34,526 bases of DNA from Actinomycetota bacterium (GTDB taxonomy: Bacteria; Actinomycetota; Acidimicrobiia; Acidimicrobiales; Ilumatobacteraceae), in contig SXPW01000043.1 of assembly GCA_005793785.1 (NCBI GenBank), positions 1 to 34,526 on the forward strand, read 5' to 3'. Below the pieces are notes generated by a model. The model made no database searches. It was not told the DNA's origin and saw only the letters and a program-made list of their open reading frames with translations. Shown in pieces: positions 19,600 to 29,657 of this stretch. Position 1 is the first letter of the stretch; each line of letters starts with the position of its first letter. The position numbers and the translations under genes are program-made.

Positions 19600-20930
19600 C
19601 TGCGCAGCGCCGAGGCGAAGATTGCAAATGCCACGAGTGAACTGGCGATGAGGGCCAATTCGACGCGCAGGAACAAGGCGTCGCTCGACCACACGGCAAC
19701 GACGACGAAGGCGCCGAAGCTCGCCACCCATCCGACGGCGACCAGCACGTGCCCCGACATCGCCAGCACGGATTGGGCGCACGCCTGGGCCAGCATGTAC
19801 ACCGCACTCGCGAATGCGAGCAGGGTGATCGTGCGACGGTCGATGCCGCCTTCGTAGACGAGTTCGAGCGCCCACGGACCGGCGAGGAACGCACCGACCA
19901 CACCCACCACACCGACACCACCGACCAGGACGAACAACTTGCGCAACACGTCCCGAAATTCGTGCGAGTCTCCGAGTGCCGCGAGTTTCGCCAACCGCGG
20001 CAACATCGCAGCCTGCACCGCCTGGAACAGAAACAGTGGAACCCGCGCGAGCAGAACCGCGTTGGCGAATCGCGTCACCAATTCCGGAGCGGTACCGTCG
20101 CCGAGCAGGTCCACCGTGAGTGGTCCGGCGTTGATCAAGGCCCCGGAACACAAGGTTCCAAGCAGCAACCAGCCGAGGTTCGGTGCCAGTTCCCCCCACG
20201 AGGCAGGCGACCCCGTTTCGGTGCGGAGTCTCCCCGAGGCGAACGCCGCGAGTGCGATGAGGAGCGGGACGACCGCCACCATGAGTGCGTACGGTCCGAC
20301 CCGATCGAGTCCGATGCCGAGGAACACCGCACATGCCACCACCCGGAGCAGTCCGTCGAGTGCGATCATCGTGCTGTACACCCGGAAGTGCCCGAGACCC
20401 GAACAGATGCCTCTCGCGATGTGGAACGGTGCGTAGCCGACGAGTGCCACGGCGAGTGCGACGGTGACCACGGCCGAGCCTTCGAAGAGGTCGCTCGTCA
20501 ATCGATTCCGCCCGATGAGCACGGCGACGGCGAGTGCGACCGTGATGACTGCTGCAACGGGGGCGACCTTGTGGACCACGGGACGAACGCCGTCACCGAG
20601 GGCCCGCCGATGTGCGACTGCTCGGCTGACCTCCTGTTCGAGCGGGAGGAAGAATCCCGGAACGAGGGCGAACATCACGAACCACAGCGAGACGATCGGC
20701 TTGAAGCCGTCCTGGCCGAGCGCCTCCTGGCCGAGTCGAAAAAAGACGTAGATCGACAGTCCACCGATGAGGAGTCCGGTGCCGATGGTGAGGCTGCCGC
20801 TCGGCAGTGCCGTGCGCAAACCGGTGGATGGATCAACCGCTCCCGATGTGGAAATTCCTCCGTCGGAAGCTGATCTCGTCACGAGTGCCAAGCGAGCCGA
20901 GGCTACTTGCCCCGCCGCCTTGGCCGTCAT
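19563..20930 (-). CDS. oligosaccharide flippase / MATE-like membrane protein
   Basis: About 455 aa, many hydrophobic segments, Wzx-like layout ([30 protein letters not shown]...[26 protein letters not shown]). Start uncertain: ATG 20930, TTG 20891 or GTG 20882. Confidence 0.8.
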   Translation of the reverse strand: MTAKAAGQVASARLALVTRSASDGGISTSGAVDPSTGLRTALPSGSLTIGTGLLIGGLSIYVFFRLGQEALGQDGFKPIVSLWFVMFALVPGFFLPLEQEVSRAVAHRRALGDGVRPVVHKVAPVAAVITVALAVAVLIGRNRLTSDLFEGSAVVTVALAVALVGYAPFHIARGICSGLGHFRVYSTMIALDGLLRVVACAVFLGIGLDRVGPYALMVAVVPLLIALAAFASGRLRTETGSPASWGELAPNLGWLLLGTLCSGALINAGPLTVDLLGDGTAPELVTRFANAVLLARVPLFLFQAVQAAMLPRLAKLAALGDSHEFRDVLRKLFVLVGGVGVVGVVGAFLAGPWALELVYEGGIDRRTITLLAFASAVYMLAQACAQSVLAMSGHVLVAVGWVASFGAFVVVAVWSSDALFLRVELALIASSLVAFAIFASALRSYFARLASRSRS

Positions 20931-20955
20931 GACGCGCGTTGCGCGTCATGACGGC
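20923..20955. repeat. perfect inverted repeat (15-bp arms, 3-nt loop)
   Basis: GCCGTCATGACGCGC-GTT-GCGCGTCATGACGGC. Confidence 0.97.
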
Positions 20956-20964
20956 GATGAATCG

Positions 20965-21303
20965 TTAGGCGACGTTCGTGGTGTCGCTGGTGGCGACGTT
21001 CTTGCGACGCTCGACGACGTTGCGCACCTTCGCGGTGGCCTCGTCGATCACACGCTGGGCCGTTGCCTGGGCTTCGTCACGCACGCGGGGGACCATGTCG
21101 TTGACTTGCTCCTGCAACTTGTTCACGCGCTGTTGCACGTCGTAGCGACGGGCACTCACGCGCTGAGCGGCAATGACACCGACACCGACGGCAACGTACG
21201 CAACATCACGCGCAATTTTTGCGGCGGGCGCGAGATTCTTGCGGAGGTCGACGTTGGTGAGGTCGAGGGACTTGAGTGGATTGGTGAGTTGAAGTTTTGG
21301 CAT
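20965..21303 (-). CDS. hypothetical small coiled-coil protein
   Basis: MPKLQLTNPLKSLDLTNVDLRKNLAPAAKIARDVAYVAVGVGVIAAQRVSARRYDVQQRVNKLQEQVND...; ATG at 21303, 6 nt after TACGGT. Confidence 0.75.
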   Translation of the reverse strand: MPKLQLTNPLKSLDLTNVDLRKNLAPAAKIARDVAYVAVGVGVIAAQRVSARRYDVQQRVNKLQEQVNDMVPRVRDEAQATAQRVIDEATAKVRNVVERRKNVATSDTTNVA

Positions 21304-21391
21304 GACTTCACCGTACCGACGAGTGCTAACTTTTGCAAGCACGACGGATATCTTCGTATGTGGCATGCGTCATCGGTAGGCTGACGGGGTC

Positions 21392-24300
21392 GTGACGACC
21401 CCGCAAGAGGAGCGCCCGACCGAGGTCGCCCCGCCCGTGGTGGCGGTATTGGTCGTCCATGAGCCGGGCGACTGGTTCGCCGAGGTGCTCGAAGGCCTTT
21501 CGACCCAGGACTATCCCGACTTGCGACTGGTGGCGTTCCTCACGAGCACCACCGACCCCGCCGTGGGCCAGAGAATTCGCGATCGTTTGCCCTCCGCACT
21601 GGTCCGCCAGGTGGAGGGGAATCCGGGCTTTGGGCCCGTGGCCAACCAAGTCGCCGGCGTTGTCGAGGGCAACGACGGTTTCTTCCTCATCCTCCACGAC
21701 GACGTGGCACTCCGTGCCGACGCCGTGTCGCACTTGGTCGAGGAGGCGTTCCGCTCCAATGCCGCCGTCATCGGACCCAAGTTGGTCGAGTGGAACGCTC
21801 CGGACGTGCTCCAACACGTGGGCTTCGACGCCGATCGCGTCGGCAATCTCGTCGATGTGGTCGATCCCGGTGAACGCGACCAGGAGCAGCACGATGCCGT
21901 ACGCGACACCTTCGCCCTGCCGTCGGCGTGCCTCCTCGTGCGCAACGACGTGTTCCGTGACATCGGTGGTTTCGCACCGCGGATTCCGTTCCTCGGTGAA
22001 GACCTCGACCTGTGCTGGCGCGTGCACCTGCTCGGGGCTCGCGTGATGGTGAATCCCGCCGCCGTCGCGCGACATCGTGGCGGTTTCTCCTCCCGCGCCA
22101 ACCTGATCGGCGCCGAGGTTCGTGCGGAACGACACCGCGTGCGAACCGTGGTGACGTGCACGTCGTTGGGTCGGCTTCCGCTGGTGCTCGTGCGACTCGT
22201 CGTCCAATCGGCGGCCGACACTTTGATCGGGCTGTTCAGCGGACAATTTCGTCGCGGTCTAGGTGGATTGCGTGCAATCGCCGCACTCGTCGTCGACGCT
22301 CCGATGTTGGCGACGCGACGCAATGAGTTGAGACCGTTGCGCCGTGTTCCGGGGAGCGAGGTGGCGAGCCTGCAATTGCGTTCCAGTGCCCGGCTCGCCT
22401 CGTTCGCGCGACATCGTCGCGCGATGCGCGAGTCCACTACTTCCGAGGTGCCCGACGTTGGTCAGTCGTTGGCCCCCACCTCCCGCGGTGTGTCGGTGGC
22501 GGCGATTGGCGCATTGTTGATGTTGTTGATCGGTAGCCGTGGTCTCATCCTCGACGGCGTGGCCAACGTCGGACAATTCGTGCCACTCGCGTCGCCAAAC
22601 GATGGCTCCCTCGACTTGTTGCGTTCGTATCTGTCCGGATGGTCGCCCGGTTGGTTCGGCGCACCGAGCGCGGCACCGACGTACCTCGGCGCTGTGGCGG
22701 TACTCGGTTTGGTGTGGCTCGGCTCCTGGTCGGGACTTCTCACGCTCCTCGTCGTCGCGTCGTTGATCGTCGGACCACTCGGCGCATGGCGACTGGTCGG
22801 TTCGGTGGCAACCGCACGAGCCCGCATGTTCGGTGCGATCGTCTACGCTGCATTCCCCGGTGGACTGCTCGCCGTACGCGACGGACGACGCGACGCATTG
22901 ATCGTGTGGGCGCTCATGCCGTGGGTGCTCGACTTCGCCAGACGAATCGCCGGACTCGGTCGGGACGAAGCCGACATACCGCGCGAGACCTCCGTTCGTC
23001 CGACCGGTGGTCGGCGGTCGCAGCTCTTGGCATCGCTGCTTCTGGTGGTGGCGGTGGCCGGCGTCCTTGCCCCGGTGATGTTGGTGATGGTGGCGAGTCT
23101 CGCCCTGGTCATGTTGCTTGCCTCACTACTGTCGCCGACACCTGTGCGCGCGACGGCATGGCTGGTCGGCTCGCTCGTTGGCTCGGTGTTCGGTGCAGCC
23201 GTCCTGCATCTTCCCTGGTCGGTGCGTTTCGTCGACACCGACTGGTGGCAATCGTTGGTTGGTGCCCGATCGCCGGTGGTCGTCCGGTCGCTCACCGACA
23301 CGCTCACGCTCGGGGTCGACAACGTGGTGTGGCGGTGGATGTTGCTTGCCGCGTACGTTCCGGTGTTGGCCATGCTGTTGGTCAATCGCGGGGCACGCTC
23401 GGGCTGGACGAGTCGGGCGTTGCTCCTCGTGGCGACACCGATCGGTGTCGGACTGGCGCGCGACCGCGGTGTGCTGGACTTCGCTCTGCCCGAGCCACTC
23501 GTGCTCTCTTCACTCGTCGCACTCGGTGGTTGTATCGCGGCGACATCGGCATTCGCGACCTACGTGGACGGGCGCGACGGAACGTTCACGTGGCGTCAGT
23601 TGCTGACGGTCGTGTCGACCGTGGCAATCGGTGTCGCGCTCGTGCCGAGCGTTGTGGCTGCTGCGGACGGAAATTGGTTGCAACCCAACGCGACGATCAG
23701 CCAGTTGGTTACCCAGCTGCCGGATGAGTCCGCCGGAGATTATTCGGTGTTGTACCTGGGCGATTCACGCATGCTGCCCGTCGCGTCGGTGGAGTCGCGC
23801 GTGCAGGGGGTCTCCTACGGCGTGATTCGTGACGGTGGAGCCACCGGTGTCGACGTACTGCCGTCGACGCCGACCGAAATGGCGGCTTCACTGAATCGCG
23901 CCGTCGATGTCCTGCTCACCGGTGAGTCGTTGCGGGCGGGTCGTCTCCTCGCGCCGCTCGCCGTTCGATTCCTGGTGGTTCCTCTCCGCGACTCCACGCT
24001 GCATTCGAAATTGGATCCGCTGGATGGTGTGGTTGGCGATGCCGTGGTCGCCCATCTCGCCGACCAGCTCGATTTACGTCGCGTCTACACGGCGACGGAT
24101 TTGGTGATCTTCGAGAACGTAGCCGCCTTGCCGTTGGCCAGCATGCTCGATGAGCGTTCGGCGGTCGCCAGCCGTCAAGCCCTCGAGTCGACGCTGCTCG
24201 CCGATCCTCTGGTTTCGCGTGGCGCGTTCGCCACGGGATTCGTCGCAGATGAAAGCGTCGAGGGCTCGTCGTCGGCGGGGACGTTGCATCTCGCCGTCCC

Positions 24301-24583
24301 GTTTTCACAACGGTGGACGCTGAGCGTCGACGGCGCCCGCGTCGCGCCGCGAGTGGCGTTCGGCTCGACGACGGCATTCGATGCGCCGCTCACTGGTGAT
24401 GCACGCTTGCGACTACGAGCCTCGCTCGCGCATCGTTCGTTGCTCGTACTGCAATTGGGTATGTGGTTGGTGGTACTGGCGATCACCTTCAACCCGAGTC
24501 GATTCCGTGGTCGGGTTCGGGCGGCGCGCGAAGTGGTCGAAGTGTCGTTGCGCGGTGACGATGACCGTCGGATGGTGGTGTGA
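21392..24583 (+). CDS. GT2-family glycosyltransferase fused to a large polytopic membrane domain
   Basis: N-terminus VVAVLVVHEPGDWFAEVLEGLSTQDYPDLRLVAFL...LILHDDVALRADAVSHLVEEAF...GEDLDLCWRVHLLGARVMVNPAAVARHRGG, followed by many TM segments; 1063 aa. Confidence 0.88.
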   Translation: MTTPQEERPTEVAPPVVAVLVVHEPGDWFAEVLEGLSTQDYPDLRLVAFLTSTTDPAVGQRIRDRLPSALVRQVEGNPGFGPVANQVAGVVEGNDGFFLILHDDVALRADAVSHLVEEAFRSNAAVIGPKLVEWNAPDVLQHVGFDADRVGNLVDVVDPGERDQEQHDAVRDTFALPSACLLVRNDVFRDIGGFAPRIPFLGEDLDLCWRVHLLGARVMVNPAAVARHRGGFSSRANLIGAEVRAERHRVRTVVTCTSLGRLPLVLVRLVVQSAADTLIGLFSGQFRRGLGGLRAIAALVVDAPMLATRRNELRPLRRVPGSEVASLQLRSSARLASFARHRRAMRESTTSEVPDVGQSLAPTSRGVSVAAIGALLMLLIGSRGLILDGVANVGQFVPLASPNDGSLDLLRSYLSGWSPGWFGAPSAAPTYLGAVAVLGLVWLGSWSGLLTLLVVASLIVGPLGAWRLVGSVATARARMFGAIVYAAFPGGLLAVRDGRRDALIVWALMPWVLDFARRIAGLGRDEADIPRETSVRPTGGRRSQLLASLLLVVAVAGVLAPVMLVMVASLALVMLLASLLSPTPVRATAWLVGSLVGSVFGAAVLHLPWSVRFVDTDWWQSLVGARSPVVVRSLTDTLTLGVDNVVWRWMLLAAYVPVLAMLLVNRGARSGWTSRALLLVATPIGVGLARDRGVLDFALPEPLVLSSLVALGGCIAATSAFATYVDGRDGTFTWRQLLTVVSTVAIGVALVPSVVAAADGNWLQPNATISQLVTQLPDESAGDYSVLYLGDSRMLPVASVESRVQGVSYGVIRDGGATGVDVLPSTPTEMAASLNRAVDVLLTGESLRAGRLLAPLAVRFLVVPLRDSTLHSKLDPLDGVVGDAVVAHLADQLDLRRVYTATDLVIFENVAALPLASMLDERSAVASRQALESTLLADPLVSRGAFATGFVADESVEGSSSAGTLHLAVPFSQRWTLSVDGARVAPRVAFGSTTAFDAPLTGDARLRLRASLAHRSLLVLQLGMWLVVLAITFNPSRFRGRVRAAREVVEVSLRGDDDRRMVV

Positions 24584-26112
24584 TGGCGAAACGTCGTGTC
24601 CGGGTGGTGGGTGGCCGGACGGTCGACCGCATGGCGAGAAGGGGAGTGGGTCGCGTTCGACAGTCCCTCCTCGTGGCGGTTGCCATCGCGTGCGTCGGTG
24701 GCATGGTGTGGCTCGATCGTCGACCGGTCAAACTCGATCCAGGGATCGTCGAGGTGTCGGGTCTGGTGCCGCAGCTTCGTTCGTCGGCGTTGGCCTCGAC
24801 GTGGTTTTGTCCCGGAGTCGTGGGCAACGACGAATCCATCGGTGGTTCGTTGGTGATCTCCAATTCGGCCGAAACCCCCGTGGGTGGCACCATCACCCGA
24901 TTCTTCGTCGATGGCGCGTCGCGTACACAACGATTCGCCGTGCCCGCACGGGCGACGCTGGAGGTGAATGCGCTCGACGGCGTCGCGTCACCATTCGTAT
25001 CGACGCTCGTGGAGTCGCAGGGTGCGCCAGTTGCCGTCGAACAGCGCACTGCACATCGCGCCGGTGATGCATTGGCGAGTTGCGCGTCGTCGCCAGCGGC
25101 CACCTGGATCCTGGCCGACGGATTCACGGGTGCCGACAGCATCGAGAACGTCGTCGTGACGAATCCGTCGCTCGATTCCGCGATTCTCGATGTCGCGTTC
25201 GTGACCGCTGCCGGCGAGCGGACTCCGCAGTCGTTGAAGGGCGTCGTCATTCCGCCGGAGTCCGTTCGGGTGTTCGACATGGCCAGCCTCGACGCACGTA
25301 ACGAGGCGATCGTGGCCGTCACGGTCCGAGCGTCCGTGGGTCGAGTGGTGGTGGGTCGTTCGCAGCACTATCTCGGACGTGGGCGCCTCGGCTACACGAT
25401 GTCGCTGGCATCGTCGGTCGTCAACGACCGCTGGTACTTCGCCGACGGCGACAAGTCACCGACGGTCGTCGAGGAGTTCGCCATCTACAACCCCATGTCG
25501 TTCGATCAGTTGCTGACGTTCATCGTGGCGAGCGACGACGGGACGGCCATCGATCCCGTGGTGGTGACCGCCACGGCGAAACGCGTGACCAAGTTTTCGC
25601 CGTCCGGGTTGAGTGCGCTTCCCGAAGGTCGATACTCGGTCATCGTCGCGGCTACGTCGGCGGCGGGCGAGGCGTCCGGAACCTCCTCGGCGGACGCGAC
25701 GGATCGGGTCGGAGTCGTGATCGAACGCATCGCCACCCGAACACAGGGCAAATCGACCGCCACCGCCGTACTCCTCGGCTCGCCACGAGCCGCGAAGGCA
25801 TGGATTGCGCCGGCCGGCGTCGCCATCGGTGTCGGTGATTCACTCCGCGTGTTCAATCCCGGTGCACTGGCTGCCACGTTTCGCGTCACGTACCTCGGCC
25901 CGGCGGGTGACGTGCCGGTCACCGGGTTCGAGGAAGTCTCTTTGGCACCGGGTGCGAGCACGAGTGTGCAACTTGGCGCAGAGACGGCCGGTGCCGCCGT
26001 ATCGGTGATTGCCAACGAACCGATCGTCGTGCATCGCCGTACGTCGCGCGGATTGAAGCAACCGATCAACGGCGTGGCACCGTTGATCCTCGTGGAGACG
26101 GATTCTCGATGA
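24580..26112 (+). CDS. DUF5719-like secreted/membrane-anchored protein
   Basis: N-terminal TM anchor (QSLLVAVAIACVGGMVWL), then beta-rich repeats (STWFCPGV, VVTNPSLDSAILDVAF, YFADGDKSPTVVEEFAIYNPMS); overlaps both neighbours by a few nt. Confidence 0.7.
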   Translation: MMAKRRVRVVGGRTVDRMARRGVGRVRQSLLVAVAIACVGGMVWLDRRPVKLDPGIVEVSGLVPQLRSSALASTWFCPGVVGNDESIGGSLVISNSAETPVGGTITRFFVDGASRTQRFAVPARATLEVNALDGVASPFVSTLVESQGAPVAVEQRTAHRAGDALASCASSPAATWILADGFTGADSIENVVVTNPSLDSAILDVAFVTAAGERTPQSLKGVVIPPESVRVFDMASLDARNEAIVAVTVRASVGRVVVGRSQHYLGRGRLGYTMSLASSVVNDRWYFADGDKSPTVVEEFAIYNPMSFDQLLTFIVASDDGTAIDPVVVTATAKRVTKFSPSGLSALPEGRYSVIVAATSAAGEASGTSSADATDRVGVVIERIATRTQGKSTATAVLLGSPRAAKAWIAPAGVAIGVGDSLRVFNPGALAATFRVTYLGPAGDVPVTGFEEVSLAPGASTSVQLGAETAGAAVSVIANEPIVVHRRTSRGLKQPINGVAPLILVETDSR

Positions 26113-26600
26113 TGTCGAATTCGTTCGTGTTCGCGTTGACGACCGATGTCGTTGCCCGATTCGGTGCGGTGGCGGTTGCCATCGTCGTCGCTGCGTTGGT
26201 GTCGTGGCGTCGTCGCAGCACGACTTCGGCTCCGACTCAGCCACGCGGCGCGGTACCCGCACAGCTCGATCGCGCGGATTTCGTTGCTTCGAAGGCTTCC
26301 TGGCTCGTGGTGACGTTCACGTCTTCCACGTGCGAGACGTGCGCCGACGTCGCGCGCAAGGCTGCCGTACTGGCGAGCAGGGAGGTGGCCGTGCAGGAGG
26401 TGGAATATTTACGTGACCGGGCACTCCATGACCGCTATCGAATCGATGCCGTTCCGACGTTGGTCATCGCCGATGCGAACGGTGTCGTTCGCTACGGTCA
26501 TCTCGGACCCGTCAGTGCCACCGACCTGTGGGCGGCGATGGCGCGTTGTCGGAATCCCGAACTCGCAGTTGCCCAGTGCGAGCAACACGAGTCGCGCTAG
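26109..26600 (+). CDS. thioredoxin-like membrane-anchored protein
   Basis: N-terminal TM, then WLVVTFTSSTCETCADVARKAAVLASREVAVQEVEY...YRIDAVPTLVIADANGVVRYGHLG; CETC active-site-like motif and cis-Pro (VPTLV). Confidence 0.85.
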   Translation: MMSNSFVFALTTDVVARFGAVAVAIVVAALVSWRRRSTTSAPTQPRGAVPAQLDRADFVASKASWLVVTFTSSTCETCADVARKAAVLASREVAVQEVEYLRDRALHDRYRIDAVPTLVIADANGVVRYGHLGPVSATDLWAAMARCRNPELAVAQCEQHESR

Positions 26601-28549
26601 TCGCGCTCCTTGGTTCCCTCGGCCGAGTCGGTCGGTTTTTCGGGGGTCTTTTCGTGGATGGTGGGAGCACCGAGCCCCTCTTGGATGAGTTTTGCCACCG
26701 CCGCACCGTCGATGGTTTCGTGCTCGAGGAGTGCGGTCGCCACGAGGTCGAGGCCACGCCGGTGCTTCGTCAACGTGGTACGCGCCCGCTCCTCCTGCTC
26801 CCGAAGGATGCGTGCAATCTCATCGTCGATTTTCCGGGCGGTCTCGTCACTGTATTCGCGCCCCGAGGTCATGAGGTCCTCGCCGAGGAACACCTGTTGC
26901 TGACCCGACCAAGCCATCGGTCCCACGGCATCGCTCATTCCCCATTCGCGAACCATGCGACGGGCGATCGAGGTCGCCTGTTCGAGGTCGTTGGCTGCGC
27001 CACTGTTCAGACTGCCGAACACGATCGATTCGGCGACGCGCCCACCCATTGCCTTGCAAATCATGTCCTCGAAGTACTCCCGTGAGTACGTGTGCCGCTC
27101 CTCGGGAAGACTCCACGTCACACCGAGTGCCATGCCGCGCGGCAGGATCGTCACCTTGTGCAGCGGGTCGCTGTTCGGCAACACCGTCGAGAGCACCGCG
27201 TGACCACCTTCGTGGTAGGCGACTGCGCGCTTCTCCTCCGCATTGAGGGCCAGGCTCTCGCGGCGGGCTCCCATGACCACACGATCTCGCGCATTCTCGA
27301 AGTCGATGCGTTCGATGTGCGTCGAACCACGACGCACCGCAATGAGCGCCGCCTCGTTCACGAGGTTGCTCAGGTCGGCTCCACTCATTCCGGGTGTTGC
27401 CTTCGCCATCGTCTCGAGGTCGACGTCGGTTCCCATTCGCTTGCCTGTGGAGTGCACCTTGAGAATCGCGAGCCGCTCCTCGGCTTCGGGCAACGGCACG
27501 ATGATCTGACGGTCGAAACGACCCGGACGCAGGAGCGCCGCATCGAGGATGTCCGGACGGTTCGTGGCGGCCATCACCACGACGCCCTCCGACGACTCGA
27601 AGCCGTCCATCTCCGACAACATCTGGTTGAGCGTCTGTTCACGCTCGTCGTGGCCGCCGCCCAAACCCGCGCCGCGCTTGCGACCGATCGAATCGATTTC
27701 GTCGATGAAGATGATGGCGCGACCCATCTTGCGAGCCTGTTGGAACAGGTCGCGCACTCGGGATGCGCCGACACCGACGAACATCTCCATGAAGTCGGAT
27801 CCCGTGACGGACAAGAATCCCACTCCTGCCTCGCCGGCGACGGCGCGTGCAAAGAGCGTCTTGCCGGTCCCCGGAGGCCCGACGAGGAGCACACCCTTGG
27901 GTACGCGGGCTCCGATCTCCTTGAAACGTTCGGGCATCTTCAGGAAGTCGACGACCTCGCGGATCTCCTGTTTGACACCGTCGTACCCCGCGACATCAGC
28001 GAAGGTGGTGGATGGTTTGTCGGCTTGGTACGGCTTGGCGCGGCTCCGTCCGATCGACATGATGTTGCCGGCTTGCCCCATTGCACGGCGCTGCATCCAG
28101 ATGAAGAATCCCATGATCAGGAAGAACGGCAGGAGGATCGGAATCAGGTTGGTGAAGAAGTTGCCCTGCGGAGTCGCGAAGTCGTAGTCGACTCCCTTGG
28201 ACTTGAGCAGTTGTTCGTCGGCATCCGACAGTGAGTTGGCTCCCGTCGTGACGAATTCACGTGCATCTTCGAGGGTGCCGTTGATTTGATTGTTCAGGTT
28301 GTTGATCGTGACCTCGCGAACCTCGCCCCGTTCGACGAGTGCGAGGAATTCGGTGTACGAAAGCTTGGTCGGCTCGGTGCTCGGAATGAGCCGAGGTCCG
28401 ACGAACAACACCGCCGCGAGGGCGATGAGTGCCCACACCGCCCAACGGGGCATGCCGGACTTCTCTCCGTCGCGTGAAGGACGGAATCGGTCGCGCGAAA
28501 ATTTCGGACGACGCGACGGCGGTGGGGGCGGAGGTGGGAGGTTCGCCAT
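26597..28549 (-). CDS. ftsH: ATP-dependent zinc metalloprotease FtsH
   Basis: [75 protein letters not shown] zinc motif. Confidence 0.97.
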   Translation of the reverse strand: MANLPPPPPPPSRRPKFSRDRFRPSRDGEKSGMPRWAVWALIALAAVLFVGPRLIPSTEPTKLSYTEFLALVERGEVREVTINNLNNQINGTLEDAREFVTTGANSLSDADEQLLKSKGVDYDFATPQGNFFTNLIPILLPFFLIMGFFIWMQRRAMGQAGNIMSIGRSRAKPYQADKPSTTFADVAGYDGVKQEIREVVDFLKMPERFKEIGARVPKGVLLVGPPGTGKTLFARAVAGEAGVGFLSVTGSDFMEMFVGVGASRVRDLFQQARKMGRAIIFIDEIDSIGRKRGAGLGGGHDEREQTLNQMLSEMDGFESSEGVVVMAATNRPDILDAALLRPGRFDRQIIVPLPEAEERLAILKVHSTGKRMGTDVDLETMAKATPGMSGADLSNLVNEAALIAVRRGSTHIERIDFENARDRVVMGARRESLALNAEEKRAVAYHEGGHAVLSTVLPNSDPLHKVTILPRGMALGVTWSLPEERHTYSREYFEDMICKAMGGRVAESIVFGSLNSGAANDLEQATSIARRMVREWGMSDAVGPMAWSGQQQVFLGEDLMTSGREYSDETARKIDDEIARILREQEERARTTLTKHRRGLDLVATALLEHETIDGAAVAKLIQEGLGAPTIHEKTPEKPTDSAEGTKERD

Positions 28550-28620
28550 GTCGTCATGCTAAGGCGCGGTCAGCGGGTGGTATCCACCGATATCCCGCAT
28601 GAAATCGGTACTTTGGTCAC

Positions 28621-28851
28621 ATGCGTCGTCGCTGCTCGCGTGCATGCTGCAACGATTCAGCCGCGATGACCTTGACGTACCAGTACTCGACGGCGACGGT
28701 GTGGATCGACGATCTCTCCGACAACACCGATCCGCACGCTTACGACCTGTGTGAGAAGCACGGTCAACGTTTCGCCGCTCCGAACGGCTGGCGCCTCGAG
28801 GATCGACGCAATCGATTCCGCGTGGTGTTGCCCAGCCAACTCGCCGGCTGA
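28621..28851 (+). CDS. DUF3499 family protein
   Basis: MRRRCSRACCNDSAAMTLTYQYSTATVWI...DPHAYDLCEKHGQRFAAPNGW; ATG 6 nt after TACTTT. Confidence 0.82.
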   Translation: MRRRCSRACCNDSAAMTLTYQYSTATVWIDDLSDNTDPHAYDLCEKHGQRFAAPNGWRLEDRRNRFRVVLPSQLAG

Positions 28852-28856
28852 TCGAA

Positions 28857-29639
28857 GTGTCCGGCCCCACGTGGGATCCGCCGTACGGCGAACGGCCCTA
28901 CGGTCAACGCATCTTCGCCCACGAGGTCCCGCATGCGTCGACGCCTCGAGTGCGGTACTCGTTCGGCTGGCTGATCGGAGGCTGGATAGCGGCCTACGTC
29001 GCGGCGACCGCCCTGCAAGTGCTGCTCGTTGCCACCTTCGACGTGCCCGAGGATGTCGGCGTACGGCCTGATTGGTTCCTCCTGGCCGGAGCACTGACCC
29101 TGTGGGTTCCCCAACTCGTACTTCTCGCGATGTTCTGCCGGCGCGCCGGTACCCGTTCGTTCGTCGACGACTTCGCGTTGCGATTTCGCCCCGTCGACCT
29201 GTGGGGTGTACCCATCGGCGTCCTGTCGCAGGTGCTCCTCGTCGGTCTCGTCACGTGGCCGTTCCGGTACTGGTTTCCCGGCACGTTCGATTCCGACAAT
29301 GTGCAGGATCGTGCGCGGTCGTTGTACGACTCGGCGCGCGGTCCGTGGCTGGTGGTGCTCGCGCTCGTCGTCGTGGTCGGTGCTCCCGTGGTGGAGGAAC
29401 TGGTGTATCGAGGCTTCCTGCAGGCGGGGCTGCACAGTCGTATCAACGACGTCGTGGCGATTCTCGTGACAGCCGCGTGGTTCGCTGCGATTCATGGTCG
29501 CGTGGCGGAGCTCCCCGGTTTGTTCAGTTTCGCCCTGGTGTTGGGCATCGCCTTCCACATGACCAAACGACTCGGCATGTCGGTGATCGCCCACCTAGCG
29601 TTCAATGCGACTGGACTTGCCTTCCTTGCCTTGACGTAG
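28857..29639 (+). CDS. CPBP family intramembrane metalloprotease
   Basis: APVVEELVYRGFLQAGL (EExxxR) and a second conserved motif AAWFAAIHG; multiple TM segments. Confidence 0.88.
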   Translation: MSGPTWDPPYGERPYGQRIFAHEVPHASTPRVRYSFGWLIGGWIAAYVAATALQVLLVATFDVPEDVGVRPDWFLLAGALTLWVPQLVLLAMFCRRAGTRSFVDDFALRFRPVDLWGVPIGVLSQVLLVGLVTWPFRYWFPGTFDSDNVQDRARSLYDSARGPWLVVLALVVVVGAPVVEELVYRGFLQAGLHSRINDVVAILVTAAWFAAIHGRVAELPGLFSFALVLGIAFHMTKRLGMSVIAHLAFNATGLAFLALT

Positions 29640-29657
29640 CCAACCATCACCAGAACC

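Noticed and set aside
19749-20873. 374-aa plus-strand ORF over the flippase
   Set aside because: Shadow frame; charged low-complexity translation with no motif.
21304-21340. CIRCE/HrcA operator upstream of the small coiled-coil gene
   Set aside because: Only one half-site GAGTGCTAA is present; the position 9 nt away matches the partner half poorly (about 4 of 9).
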